The position numbers and the translations under genes were made by a program. A stretch of DNA of 64,000 nucleotides from an uncultured bacterium (lineage in GTDB: Bacteria > Cyanobacteriota > Vampirovibrionia > Gastranaerophilales > Gastranaerophilaceae), in contig CASDRS010000009.1 in NCBI GenBank assembly GCA_949283255.1, positions 57,920 to 121,919 of the forward strand. Reading direction: 5' to 3'. Below are positions 1 to 7,705 of this stretch, one piece after another (positions within the stretch are counted from its first letter, which is position 1; each line of letters starts with the position of its first letter). The notes below the pieces were generated by a model. The model saw only the letters and a list, made by a program, of their open reading frames with translations, did not search any database and had not been told where the DNA came from.

Positions 1-233
1 AGTTTGATGTTTTGAAAATAGAAAAATGCAGGAGTCCACATCAAATTTAATATTAGTTGAGTGGCAAAGAGAATTATTGGCTTTACTTTGTTTTTGCAGA
101 CTTTGTTGAATAGCAATATTATAAAAGCTACTAATATTAATACATACAAAATTGTCCATACCGGCGTAAAAATCCAGTCCGGCGGGTTTAGGAACGGTTT
201 ATTTAAGTTGTGATACCAATCAAGATTCATCAT
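1..233 (-). CDS. TspO/MBR family membrane protein, cut by window edge
   Basis: The minus-strand reading frame starts with two ATG codons (231-233 and 228-230) and runs off the left edge after 77 codons. The protein begins MMNLDWYHNLNKP, continues through NPPDWIFTPVWTILY, and later has QLILNLMWTP; these are the classic W-Y-x-x-L-x-K-P-x-x-x-P-P and Q-L-x-L-N-x-x-W signatures of TspO/MBR tryptophan-rich membrane proteins, which bind tetrapyrroles. There is no first transmembrane segment before the W-Y motif: an in-frame TAA lies a few codons upstream, so this is the short N-terminal form. A weak AAAGG ribosome-binding site precedes it. The family call is firm; the ligand is not known. Confidence 0.85.
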   Translation of the reverse strand, partial: MMNLDWYHNLNKPFLNPPDWIFTPVWTILYVLILVAFIILLFNKVCKNKVKPIILFATQLILNLMWTPAFFYFQNIK

Positions 234-314
234 ATTTATATTGTAACCTTTTTTTTATAAATTTAATTACCGAATGTGATATAAAAAAATGCTGTTTTAT
301 GGTAAATTTGGGTT

Positions 315-1334
315 ATGTTCGATTTGACCTTAAAAGATGAATATAATTTTTCTAAAGATGAGCTTGTTGAAATTCTGCAAAGTGATGGCAAAAAATTGTT
401 TGAAGTTGCTAATGAAGTTCGCAGGCGTAAGGTAGGGGATGAAATTTATTTAAGAGGTTTGATAGAGTTTTCTAATATCTGTAAAAATAATTGTCAATAT
501 TGCGGTTTACAGGCTGTGAACCGGCATGTTGAAAGATATAGATTGAGTGAAGATGAAATAATAAAGTTTGCCAAAGACGGTGTGAATGCTGGGTTTAAAA
601 CAATAGTTCTTCAATCAGGTGAAGATTTTTATTTTAACACTGATAGAATGTGTAGGATTATTGAAGCAATAAAAAAGAATGATGTAGCTTTAACATTGAG
701 CATCGGGGAGCGTTCTTATAATGATTATAAGGCTTTTAAAGATGCTGGTGCTGACAGGTACCTAATTCGAATTGAGACAACTGACAGAGACTTGTATGCC
801 AGAATGCATCCGAATATGAGCTATGATAACAGGATTGAATGCTTGTATAATTTGAAAGAACTCGGATACGAGACAGGAACAGGTTGTCTTGTTGGATTGC
901 CAAATCAAAGTGTAGAGTCTTTGGCTGATGATATATTGTTTTTCAAAAAATTAGATGCGGACATGGTTGGGATAGGACCTTTTATTCCTCATCCTGATAC
1001 TCCTCTTGCAGGAAAATTAAACCCTGATAATTTTAGTATGGCATTAAAAGTAATGGCTTTAACACGATTAATGCTTGGAGATATAAACATTCCTGCCACA
1101 ACTGCGATGGAGACTATTGATCCAAACGGCCGTATTACAGCTCTTTTGAGTGGGGCAAATGTAATAATGCCTAACATTACTCAAGGTAATTATAAAGCAA
1201 AATATGAAATTTATCCTAATAAGAGTGGTGCTGATAAAGAAGCTTTGGTATATTTAGATTCTTTGATAGCTAAAATAACTTCTATTCAGCGTTTTGTGTC
1301 GAATAGCAAGGGGTTTCGGACTCGACAACATTAG
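315..1334 (+). CDS. hydE: [FeFe]-hydrogenase maturation radical SAM enzyme HydE
   Basis: Radical S-adenosylmethionine enzyme of 339 residues that helps build the diiron site of [FeFe]-hydrogenase. The [4Fe-4S]-binding cysteines are C56, C60 and C63 (CKNNCQYC), followed by the HydE-type stretches LQSGED, SIGERSYNDY and GPFIPHPDTPL. Length matches the family (about 350). HydF, HydG and the hydrogenase itself are not in the window, so the maturation genes are scattered. Biotin synthase and PylB are relatives, but the GERS and IPHPDTPL motifs favour HydE. The 3' end overlaps the convergent SWEET-like gene by 53 bases. I see no strong ribosome-binding site before the ATG. Confidence 0.93.
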   Translation: MFDLTLKDEYNFSKDELVEILQSDGKKLFEVANEVRRRKVGDEIYLRGLIEFSNICKNNCQYCGLQAVNRHVERYRLSEDEIIKFAKDGVNAGFKTIVLQSGEDFYFNTDRMCRIIEAIKKNDVALTLSIGERSYNDYKAFKDAGADRYLIRIETTDRDLYARMHPNMSYDNRIECLYNLKELGYETGTGCLVGLPNQSVESLADDILFFKKLDADMVGIGPFIPHPDTPLAGKLNPDNFSMALKVMALTRLMLGDINIPATTAMETIDPNGRITALLSGANVIMPNITQGNYKAKYEIYPNKSGADKEALVYLDSLIAKITSIQRFVSNSKGFRTRQH

Positions 1335-1623
1335 GTATTTCTCTTATCGGAATTTTGACAGGAACAGGTGCAGGATTGTTTTTGTACCTGAACCATAGAG
1401 CCATATCCAGCAGTAGAAACAGTGTATTTAACAAATATAAAATAATTACTAAATCTCTGCTGTATAAAAGTTTATGAGCTATACCGCACGCATATCCTAC
1501 TAGGATTAATATTGAAAAATAAATGCTCTTACCTTGTACACATTTACATTTGTATGTTTTATATGCTGCAAGCGGCCAGCTTACACCAAAACAAACTAAC
1601 ATTCCTGCTTCAAATATGCTCAT
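1282..1623 (-). CDS. SemiSWEET/PQ-loop-like small membrane protein
   Basis: 113 residues with three hydrophobic segments (about 5-20, 35-52 and 58-78) followed by a polar proline-rich tail. The first helix runs into WPLAAYKTYKCK, and KSIYFS follows, which resembles the PQ-loop/SemiSWEET motif (proline after the first helix, then K-S before the second). SemiSWEETs are three-helix sugar uniporters working as dimers, but the substrate here is unknown. A strong AAAAGGAG ribosome-binding site supports the start. The last 17 codons overlap the 3' end of hydE on the opposite strand. It lies just downstream of the two paralogous membrane proteins and may be co-transcribed with them. Confidence 0.6.
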   Translation of the reverse strand: MSIFEAGMLVCFGVSWPLAAYKTYKCKCVQGKSIYFSILILVGYACGIAHKLLYSRDLVIILYLLNTLFLLLDMALWFRYKNNPAPVPVKIPIREIPNVVESETPCYSTQNAE

Positions 1624-1634
1624 TTTTTCTCCTT

Positions 1635-2267
1635 TTAAGCTTTTGCGTTAATTTTATTTGTATTTTGGGTTTCATTTTGCGTTTGAACATTGTCTTTTTT
1701 CGCTTTTTTAGGTTCGAAACCCAGAGTTTTCATTATAGGGTGGATTACAAGATTGCTTAACTCTGATGCAAACAATGCAAGTCCCAATATTGTTCCGACC
1801 AAATAACTAAGCTCGATTACACCTTTTTCGGTTTTATATAAATTTGGATGCTCAAGAGTAAGTAAATCTTTGTGCAAGTTTGTCGGAACTTTTTCTAATA
1901 ATGCGTGATTTTGTCTGTTTTTTAGCGGCATTAGAGCTAATTTTCTGTAACTTTCATATTCTCCAACATTTTTGAACTTAGGAAGGTCTTTTTCATTTTT
2001 TAGAATTTTCTGTGCTGCTTTAAATATCGGCTTCTTAAAAACAGGGCCGACTATTCCTAAGTAAATTCCAAGACATAACATTTGATAGACAGCTTCTTTT
2101 GTTGCGGTATATTTTTTTGTTTTGTCATCGATAGATTTATCGTGCATTATGAAAAATGGTCTTCCGGTTGCTTTGAATAAAGATTCCGTGGTAACTGTTG
2201 CTCTTGTGTTTTGCGCAAATCTTACAAATGTTGGATTGGTTAATATATTTGTTATTTGTCCTATCAT
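1635..2267 (-). CDS. Hypothetical membrane protein, paralogue of its upstream neighbour
   Basis: 210 residues, no family I recognise. I chose the ATG at 2267 because GGAGG lies at the right distance upstream; the reading frame can be extended to a TTG at 2282, but that would place the start ahead of the ribosome-binding site. Two hydrophobic stretches are visible: around YQMLCLGIYLGIVGPVF and ELSYLVGTILGLALF. The block RPFFIMHDKSIDDKTKKYTA aligns with the corresponding block in the upstream gene at 2272-2793, so the two arose by tandem duplication. The ATG is 4 bases after the stop of that gene, indicating translational coupling. Lysine-rich C-terminal tail. Confidence 0.75.
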   Translation of the reverse strand: MIGQITNILTNPTFVRFAQNTRATVTTESLFKATGRPFFIMHDKSIDDKTKKYTATKEAVYQMLCLGIYLGIVGPVFKKPIFKAAQKILKNEKDLPKFKNVGEYESYRKLALMPLKNRQNHALLEKVPTNLHKDLLTLEHPNLYKTEKGVIELSYLVGTILGLALFASELSNLVIHPIMKTLGFEPKKAKKDNVQTQNETQNTNKINAKA

Positions 2268-2271
2268 TTGC

Positions 2272-2793
2272 CTATCCTCCAATCCTTAAGCCGCTATTGT
2301 ATCTAGGATACGTCTGGATAGGCGTAATTTTATTTATTTTTCCTGTGAAATTCGGGCTTTTTTGTTGTTTTGGATTAACCGGATTTGAAGGTTTTGTTTG
2401 CGGTAAAAATGTGTGCATTAGAGGAGTCGTGATTTTATTGCAGATAAGCGGGATTAAAAATAATGCGGTAATACTTACTGACACAAGTGTAGATGTAGCT
2501 TTGATTTGCGGAAGCTTTTCTTCTGCGTGTGCAGCATGTGCAAGTGCCTGTGCTGCTTTTTGGGTTATTGCATTTGTTCCTATATAACTTGCAAAGGCTA
2601 CAGCTCCTGTTGTCCCTTCTCTGAATGCTGTGTATTGTCTTGATCTTTTATCCTGTTTTTTGTCCATCATCGTTATTACAGGACGCAATACTCCCTTCGA
2701 AACGGCTATTGTTAATGCTCCGTATAGAGAGTTATTTTTGTTGCCTAAAAAATCACAAACGCTTCTGAAATATTTGGGGAATGTATTATTCAT
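2272..2793 (-). CDS. Hypothetical membrane protein with SPNFTGK motif
   Basis: 173 residues. It has helical hydrophobic segments near 55-75 and 100-120 and a conserved block LRPVITMMDKKQDKRSRQYT shared with the downstream paralogue. The polar C-terminal part contains SPNFTGKIN, a short peptide of a type that recurs in several other proteins of this window (SFG, TFG, NFTG). Start supported by an AAGGTG ribosome-binding site. No enzymatic motif is visible. First gene of a likely three-gene minus-strand operon with 1635-2267 and 1282-1623. Confidence 0.72.
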   Translation of the reverse strand: MNNTFPKYFRSVCDFLGNKNNSLYGALTIAVSKGVLRPVITMMDKKQDKRSRQYTAFREGTTGAVAFASYIGTNAITQKAAQALAHAAHAEEKLPQIKATSTLVSVSITALFLIPLICNKITTPLMHTFLPQTKPSNPVNPKQQKSPNFTGKINKITPIQTYPRYNSGLRIGG

Positions 2794-2891
2794 TTTTCAC
2801 CTTCGAATATCCATTATCTATTATCGTCCCTGACTTTGCGTTGTAAAATATTCATTTATTATAAGCTCTATAGTTTTTAGTTATAATTATC

Positions 2892-2919
2892 TTGTTTTGT
2901 TATAAGTTTAATGTATAAT
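2892..2919 (+). promoter_or_regulatory. Promoter for leaderless LysR-family gene
   Basis: A -35-like TTGTTT (2892-2897), 16-base spacer and a perfect -10 TATAAT (2914-2919). Six bases separate the -10 box from the ATG at 2926, so transcription should start at or next to the A of the start codon. Confidence 0.6.
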
Positions 2920-2925
2920 TAAATT

Positions 2926-3816
2926 ATGAATTTAAATCAGTTACAGTATGTTATAACTTTGGCTCAAGAACTGAATTTTTCTCGTGCTGCTGAAAAATTG
3001 TATATTTCTCAGCCATCTTTGAGTCAAAGTATTCAGCTCTTAGAGGAAGAGTTTGGCGTTCTGCTTTTTGAGAGGAAACCGCTGAAATTGACTTATGCCG
3101 GTGAAATCTTTTTGGATTGGGCAAAAAATGTTTTATACTCCGAAGAGCAGATGCAAAATATGATATCTGATGTTGCCAGTGAAAAAAGAGTGAAATTTAC
3201 TATAGGAATATCACCTTACAGAGCAACTTTTCTGCTGCCAAGATTAATTGAGAAGTTTAAGAACAAATATCCGATGGCGCATCTTATTATTGAAGAATTT
3301 CCGACTGATACTTTGCATGAAATGTTGGAAGAAGATCGGTTGGATATTTTAATAGAGTCACCTATGGCGGATAATGAGAGATTTGAGAGCGTTTATTTGT
3401 GTAAGGAGAGAATATTACTAGGAATTCCGAATTCTCTTGCTGATAAATTTAATCTTGATGAAGAAATTGATTTATCCTTGCTTAAGGATGTTCCGTTTAT
3501 ATTACTTACGGATAAGCAATATATAGGTAAGTTGACCAGAAAATTATGCAAGCGTGCAGGCTTTTTACCAAAAAATTATATTGAATGTCATAATATAGAA
3601 ACTGTTCAAGCTATGATATCAAGAGGTTTAGGGGTGTCATTAATTCCTGAATTTTATGCGAAATATTTGGTCTCTAAAGGTAGTATGTCGTTTGGCAAAA
3701 TAAAGGATTTGGATTTGTCTCGTGATATTGCTGTGATATACAGCAAGAAGAAATATATGTCTGCACCTGTTGATTATTTTATAAAACTTTTGGCAGAGGA
3801 GATTAATTCTTTATAA
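2926..3816 (+). CDS. LysR-family transcriptional regulator
   Basis: 296 residues, the usual LysR length. The N-terminal winged helix-turn-helix spans about residues 1-60 (LNFSRAAEKLYISQPSLSQS is the recognition region), followed by a linker helix and a periplasmic-binding-protein-like effector domain from about 90. No effector can be inferred, and no divergent target gene is placed in the classical LysR arrangement; the nearest minus-strand gene starts 132 bases away. There is no Shine-Dalgarno sequence: TATAAT at 2914-2919 ends exactly 6 bases before the ATG, so the mRNA is probably leaderless. Confidence 0.93.
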   Translation: MNLNQLQYVITLAQELNFSRAAEKLYISQPSLSQSIQLLEEEFGVLLFERKPLKLTYAGEIFLDWAKNVLYSEEQMQNMISDVASEKRVKFTIGISPYRATFLLPRLIEKFKNKYPMAHLIIEEFPTDTLHEMLEEDRLDILIESPMADNERFESVYLCKERILLGIPNSLADKFNLDEEIDLSLLKDVPFILLTDKQYIGKLTRKLCKRAGFLPKNYIECHNIETVQAMISRGLGVSLIPEFYAKYLVSKGSMSFGKIKDLDLSRDIAVIYSKKKYMSAPVDYFIKLLAEEINSL

Positions 3817-3893
3817 AAACTTTCTTAATAAATGTTTGATAAACGTCTTAATTTGTGTTAATTTCAAACTTGAAGATTAAGGATTTATAGCAA

Positions 3894-4484
3894 ATGGGTG
3901 TTCAGGAAGATTTAGAAGAAGTAAGACAGTTGTGTGAGCTTTGTGACAATTGTCCTCTTTCCAAAACTCGAACAAATATAGTTTTTTCCGGCGGAGTACC
4001 AAATTCAAAATTAATGCTTATCGGTGAAGCTCCCGGATATTATGAAGATCAGCAGGGAGAACCTTTTGTCGGAAAAGCAGGTCAGTTATTAGATAGAATT
4101 TTTGCCTCAGTAGGACTGTCTAGACAAAAAGATATTTATATTTGCAATACCCTGAAGTGCAGGCCTCCTAACAACAGAGATCCTTTGCCTGAAGAAAAAG
4201 AAGCTTGCAGGGCATTTTTGGATGCGCAAATTGAAATTCTTAAACCAAGAATAATCCTTTTGTGCGGGAAAGTTGCACTTAATTCAATGCTTAATACAAA
4301 TGTTGGGATTTCACGAGTTCGTGGTCAGTGGTTTGATGGTCCTTTCGGCAGCAAGATGATGCCTATATTTCACCCATCTTATCTTTTGAGAAATGAATCT
4401 CACGAGAAAGGTAGCCCAAAATGGCTGATGTGGCAGGATATTAAAGCTGTAAAACACGCTTATGACGAACTAACTGATCAGTAG
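3894..4484 (+). CDS. udg: Type-4 (Fe-S) uracil-DNA glycosylase
   Basis: Base-excision repair enzyme that removes uracil from DNA. Family-4 motif GEAPGYYED at residues 44-52 and the catalytic-loop motif HPSYLLR at 160-166. Cysteines C14/C17 (also C20), C89 and C105 fit the [4Fe-4S] ligand pattern of this family, with the last pair 16 residues apart as usual. Length 196 is normal. An AAGGA lies 10 bases upstream of the ATG. It is the only plus-strand gene between the LysR gene and the efflux operon, and ends 7 bases from the convergent emrB-like stop. Confidence 0.93.
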   Translation: MGVQEDLEEVRQLCELCDNCPLSKTRTNIVFSGGVPNSKLMLIGEAPGYYEDQQGEPFVGKAGQLLDRIFASVGLSRQKDIYICNTLKCRPPNNRDPLPEEKEACRAFLDAQIEILKPRIILLCGKVALNSMLNTNVGISRVRGQWFDGPFGSKMMPIFHPSYLLRNESHEKGSPKWLMWQDIKAVKHAYDELTDQ

Positions 4485-4491
4485 TTAAAAA

Positions 4492-6048
4492 TTAATTTTG
4501 TTGAGTACTAGCTTTTCTTGTAGTTTTTAAAATCCATATAATAGGAATTACTAAGATACAAGTTGTAGCTATAGCGATAAATACATCAAAGAATGCTCCC
4601 AGTCTGGATTGCGAAAGTAACTGGTTATAAAGCATTCCGTTAGCTTTTCTTGCAGCAAGCACTTCAGGGTAGTGCATAAGGAATTTACTCTTTAATGCCG
4701 CGAATTTTATTTGATACATAGGGTTATGTGCGGATAAATTCCCTACAAAATAATTTTGGTAAACTTGTGAAACTCTTGCAATAAAAGTTGCAGATGCAGA
4801 TGTTGCAATTGCGGTTATAATGTTTTTAAACAACGCGTGTAGTGATGCAGCATCAGCGTTTTTGCTTGCAGGCAAGGTCGCAAATGATAGTGCAGTAACA
4901 GGAACGAATGCTGTTGGAACTCCTATACATAGTAAAATATTTGGTAAAACTATGCTTTCTATTGATGAAGTCGGATTCATTTGTGTAAGCATTAATAACG
5001 AAGCAGCCATGATCAAAAATCCTGTGGTTGCAAGTATTTTGCTGCTTACATATTTAGAAATTTCACCAACAGCCAGAAGACAAACAAGACATATAATTGC
5101 TCTTGGAAACATTGTCAATCCTGATTTAGAAGGGCTATATCCGATTAAACTTTGTACAAACATTGGAACCAGTAATAATGTTGAATATATTACAACATTG
5201 ATAAAGGAGCTTGTAAATGTCCCGAATAAAAAGTTTTTGTCCTTAAAAACTCTTATATCAATGACAGGATATTTATACTCTAATTCCCAAACGTAAAACA
5301 ACACGAATGAGAATATACAAATTCCCGTTAACCAGCAAATCCAAGGAGTATCAAACCAGTTGAATTGTTGTCCTTTATCTAACACAATTTGCATACAAGC
5401 CATCGCAACGACGATTGAGATATATCCGACATAATCAAAACGTTTGTTGTATTTTTGTTTTGGCGGTTTGTCACTAGGCAAGAATATTTTAATAAGTAAA
5501 AATGAAATCATACAAAGAGGTATATTAACAATAAATACCCATTGCCAAGAGTAATTATCCGTCAAATACCCGCCGAAGAAAGGTCCTGCCAGCGGTGAAA
5601 ACATTGCCGCAACCCCGAACAGACCCATTGCTACGCCTCTTTGCTCAGGCGGGAATACTTCCAATAAAACCGCTTGACATAGAGGTAATATACTACCACT
5701 TCCGATACCTTGAACTATTCTGGCTCCGATTAAGGCTTGCAAGTTCGGAGAAATGATACACAACAAGCACCCTAGCATAAATAAAAATATACTATAGTAC
5801 ATTAGAAGTTTTTTACCAATTCTTCTAACTAAATAGCCCGTTACAGGTAACATCAAACCACCTGATATGATGTAACACGTAATAACAGTGTTTGTTTCAT
5901 ATTGTGTTGCACCGTAAAACCCTGCAATATGAGCTTGGCTTACGTTTGTAGCAGAGGATGCTGCCAATGCCAAAAACGCAGGCAGCAATACTGCTATTGC
6001 AATTATATACGGATTTACTTTTTTTGTTTGTGGGGTAGTATTTTCCAT
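4492..6048 (-). CDS. emrB: EmrB/QacA-type drug:H+ antiporter (DHA2 MFS)
   Basis: 518 residues with about 14 hydrophobic segments, the size and topology of DHA2-family major facilitator exporters. The motif-A loop GYLVRRIGKKLLM follows the second helix and the motif-C-like stretch GPFFGGYLTDNYSWQWVFIV is present. Partner of the membrane-fusion protein just upstream (2-base gap) and of the divergent outer-membrane factor at 7706, together forming an EmrAB-TolC type tripartite pump across both membranes. Likely substrates are hydrophobic toxic compounds, by family analogy; bile salts would be a reasonable guess in a gut organism but this is not shown by the sequence. Confidence 0.92.
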   Translation of the reverse strand: MENTTPQTKKVNPYIIAIAVLLPAFLALAASSATNVSQAHIAGFYGATQYETNTVITCYIISGGLMLPVTGYLVRRIGKKLLMYYSIFLFMLGCLLCIISPNLQALIGARIVQGIGSGSILPLCQAVLLEVFPPEQRGVAMGLFGVAAMFSPLAGPFFGGYLTDNYSWQWVFIVNIPLCMISFLLIKIFLPSDKPPKQKYNKRFDYVGYISIVVAMACMQIVLDKGQQFNWFDTPWICWLTGICIFSFVLFYVWELEYKYPVIDIRVFKDKNFLFGTFTSSFINVVIYSTLLLVPMFVQSLIGYSPSKSGLTMFPRAIICLVCLLAVGEISKYVSSKILATTGFLIMAASLLMLTQMNPTSSIESIVLPNILLCIGVPTAFVPVTALSFATLPASKNADAASLHALFKNIITAIATSASATFIARVSQVYQNYFVGNLSAHNPMYQIKFAALKSKFLMHYPEVLAARKANGMLYNQLLSQSRLGAFFDVFIAIATTCILVIPIIWILKTTRKASTQQN

Positions 6049-6050
6049 AA

Positions 6051-7175
6051 TTATCTAACTTTTACCTTTGGAACTACTGACATACCTGGAACTATATTGT
6101 AATCAGAAATATCTTCATCAAATATAATTTTTACAGGAACTCTCTGTACAATTTTTACATAACTTCCGACTGCATTTTCAGGAGGGAACAAACTTGATTT
6201 TGCTCCTGTTGCACGTTGTATACTTTGTACTTCACCTTTGAAACGTTTGCCAGGGTATGTGTCAACTTTTATTGAAACAGATTGTCCCGGCTTCATGTGA
6301 GTTAATTGGATTTCTTTAAAGTTTGCAACAACCCAAACTTGTTTCGGAACTATTTGCATTAACGGTTGTCCGACTTGTAAGTAGTTGCCTTGTTCAACGC
6401 TTCTTGATGAAACTTTACCTGATTGTGGTGCATATATTTTTGTATATGATAAATCAAGTTTTGCTTGTTCAACTTCTGCTTCTAATCTTTTTATATCAGC
6501 TTGAACAGATTCGCTTTGAGCTTTCATAGATTCCAAATGGAATTTAGCTGCATTTGATCTTTCAGTTGCAGATTTGTGATTTGCTTGAGAGACTTCGTAT
6601 TCTTTCTTTGATTGATCATAATCTTGTTTAGAAACGATTCCTGCTTTGTACATATCTGTATAACGTTTGTGATCTTTTTGCGCAAATTCTAATTTGGATG
6701 CTGTTGAATTGATATCTTCAGCAGCTTCTCCTACGTTAGATGTACTTTTTTCAATGTCGCTTGCAGTAACATCTAATTGAGCTTTAGCTTGAGCAAGTTT
6801 TGCTTCTGCTTGGTGAAGTTTTACTTCATAATCTTTAGGATCAATTTCAACCAACAAATCTCCGGCCTTAACTTCATCGTTATCATCAACAAGAAGTTTT
6901 ACTACAGGCCCTGAAACCCTTGGGGCAACCGTAATCAATCTGCCTTCAACAAAGGCATCATCGGTTGATTGAAAATATGTTGAATGTATTGCTGCTGCTA
7001 TACCCAGCAATACTAGGGTTACAGCAGTAACTGTCGGCACAATTACCCTTTTCTTTTGGTATTCGTGTCTGTTTTGTTTTTTACGTTCTTTGCGTTCTTT
7101 TATTCTTTCTTTAGCTTTTTCTTCTAATTCTTCTTTATCAATTTTTTTGTTTGGGGTTGTATTGTCTTTTTCCAT
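6051..7175 (-). CDS. emrA: EmrA-like membrane fusion protein (HlyD family)
   Basis: 374 residues. A long charged cytoplasmic N-terminus (1-43), one transmembrane helix (about 44-64), then the canonical EmrA junction STDDAFVEGRL, a biotinyl-lipoyl-like domain split by a long coiled-coil hairpin (about 115-230), and a beta-barrel C-terminal part. It bridges EmrB to the outer-membrane channel. The N-terminal cytoplasmic stretch is unusually lysine/glutamate-rich. It starts 4 bases after the MarR stop, so the three genes form one operon. Confidence 0.93.
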   Translation of the reverse strand: MEKDNTTPNKKIDKEELEEKAKERIKERKERKKQNRHEYQKKRVIVPTVTAVTLVLLGIAAAIHSTYFQSTDDAFVEGRLITVAPRVSGPVVKLLVDDNDEVKAGDLLVEIDPKDYEVKLHQAEAKLAQAKAQLDVTASDIEKSTSNVGEAAEDINSTASKLEFAQKDHKRYTDMYKAGIVSKQDYDQSKKEYEVSQANHKSATERSNAAKFHLESMKAQSESVQADIKRLEAEVEQAKLDLSYTKIYAPQSGKVSSRSVEQGNYLQVGQPLMQIVPKQVWVVANFKEIQLTHMKPGQSVSIKVDTYPGKRFKGEVQSIQRATGAKSSLFPPENAVGSYVKIVQRVPVKIIFDEDISDYNIVPGMSVVPKVKVR

Positions 7176-7179
7176 ATTA

Positions 7180-7653
7180 TCATCCTCTTACTACATTATT
7201 TTTAATATTTATATTGTTATCTAAATTTATTCTGATTTTTTGTAAAACATTTAAGGTTATTTCAAGTTCATCATCATTAATATTATCTATTGTGTCCTTC
7301 CATATTTCTAATATTGTCGGAAGTATCAGATTATATGTTCTTTTACCTTCTTCTGTGATGAATATTTTAAATACTTTTCTTTTATTAACATCAGCTTTTC
7401 TTTTTACAAAATTCATATTTTCCAATATGTTTGTAAGCCTTGTAATATTAGGTCTGTCTTTCATAGTGCTGGCTGCAATTTGGCTTTGGTACATGCCGTC
7501 ATTTTCCATGAGTGCTGCCAGAATGGAAAATTGCTCTGGTGTTATTGGATAATGGTGCATAGCAAACCTTTGTAGTGCTAAAATCTTTGATTTTTTCCCT
7601 ACTGTAGATAATTTCGGTCCTATTTTACTTTCCAATAAATTTTTCTTATCCAT
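7180..7653 (-). CDS. MarR-family repressor
   Basis: 157 residues with the MarR winged-helix fold: GMYQSQIAASTMKDRPNITR is the DNA-reading helix region and DVNKRKVFKIFITEEGK the wing. It is the first gene of the operon with emrA and emrB and is divergent from the tolC-like gene. The perfect palindrome at 7663-7686 ends only 9 bases before its ATG, so it very likely represses itself and both efflux units, released by a ligand, as in EmrR/MprA. No clear Shine-Dalgarno sequence is visible between palindrome and ATG. Confidence 0.92.
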   Translation of the reverse strand: MDKKNLLESKIGPKLSTVGKKSKILALQRFAMHHYPITPEQFSILAALMENDGMYQSQIAASTMKDRPNITRLTNILENMNFVKRKADVNKRKVFKIFITEEGKRTYNLILPTILEIWKDTIDNINDDELEITLNVLQKIRINLDNNINIKNNVVRG

Positions 7654-7662
7654 GACATTCTT

Positions 7663-7686
7663 TTTGTGTTATCATGATAACACAAA
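7663..7686. promoter_or_regulatory. Perfect 24-bp palindrome, probable MarR operator
   Basis: Half-site TTTGTGTTATCA (7663-7674) is followed directly by its exact reverse complement (7675-7686). It lies in the 52-base space between the divergent marR and tolC-like start codons, ending 19 bases before the tolC-like ATG and 9 bases before the marR ATG. Position and symmetry fit a MarR dimer operator blocking both directions. Confidence 0.85.
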
Positions 7687-7705
7687 GAAAAAAAGGAAGT
7701 AAAGC

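Noticed and set aside
1705..1730. T-arm-like GGTTCGAAACCC suggesting a tRNA
   Set aside because: No matching acceptor or anticodon arms are around it; it is codons of the 1635-2267 gene.
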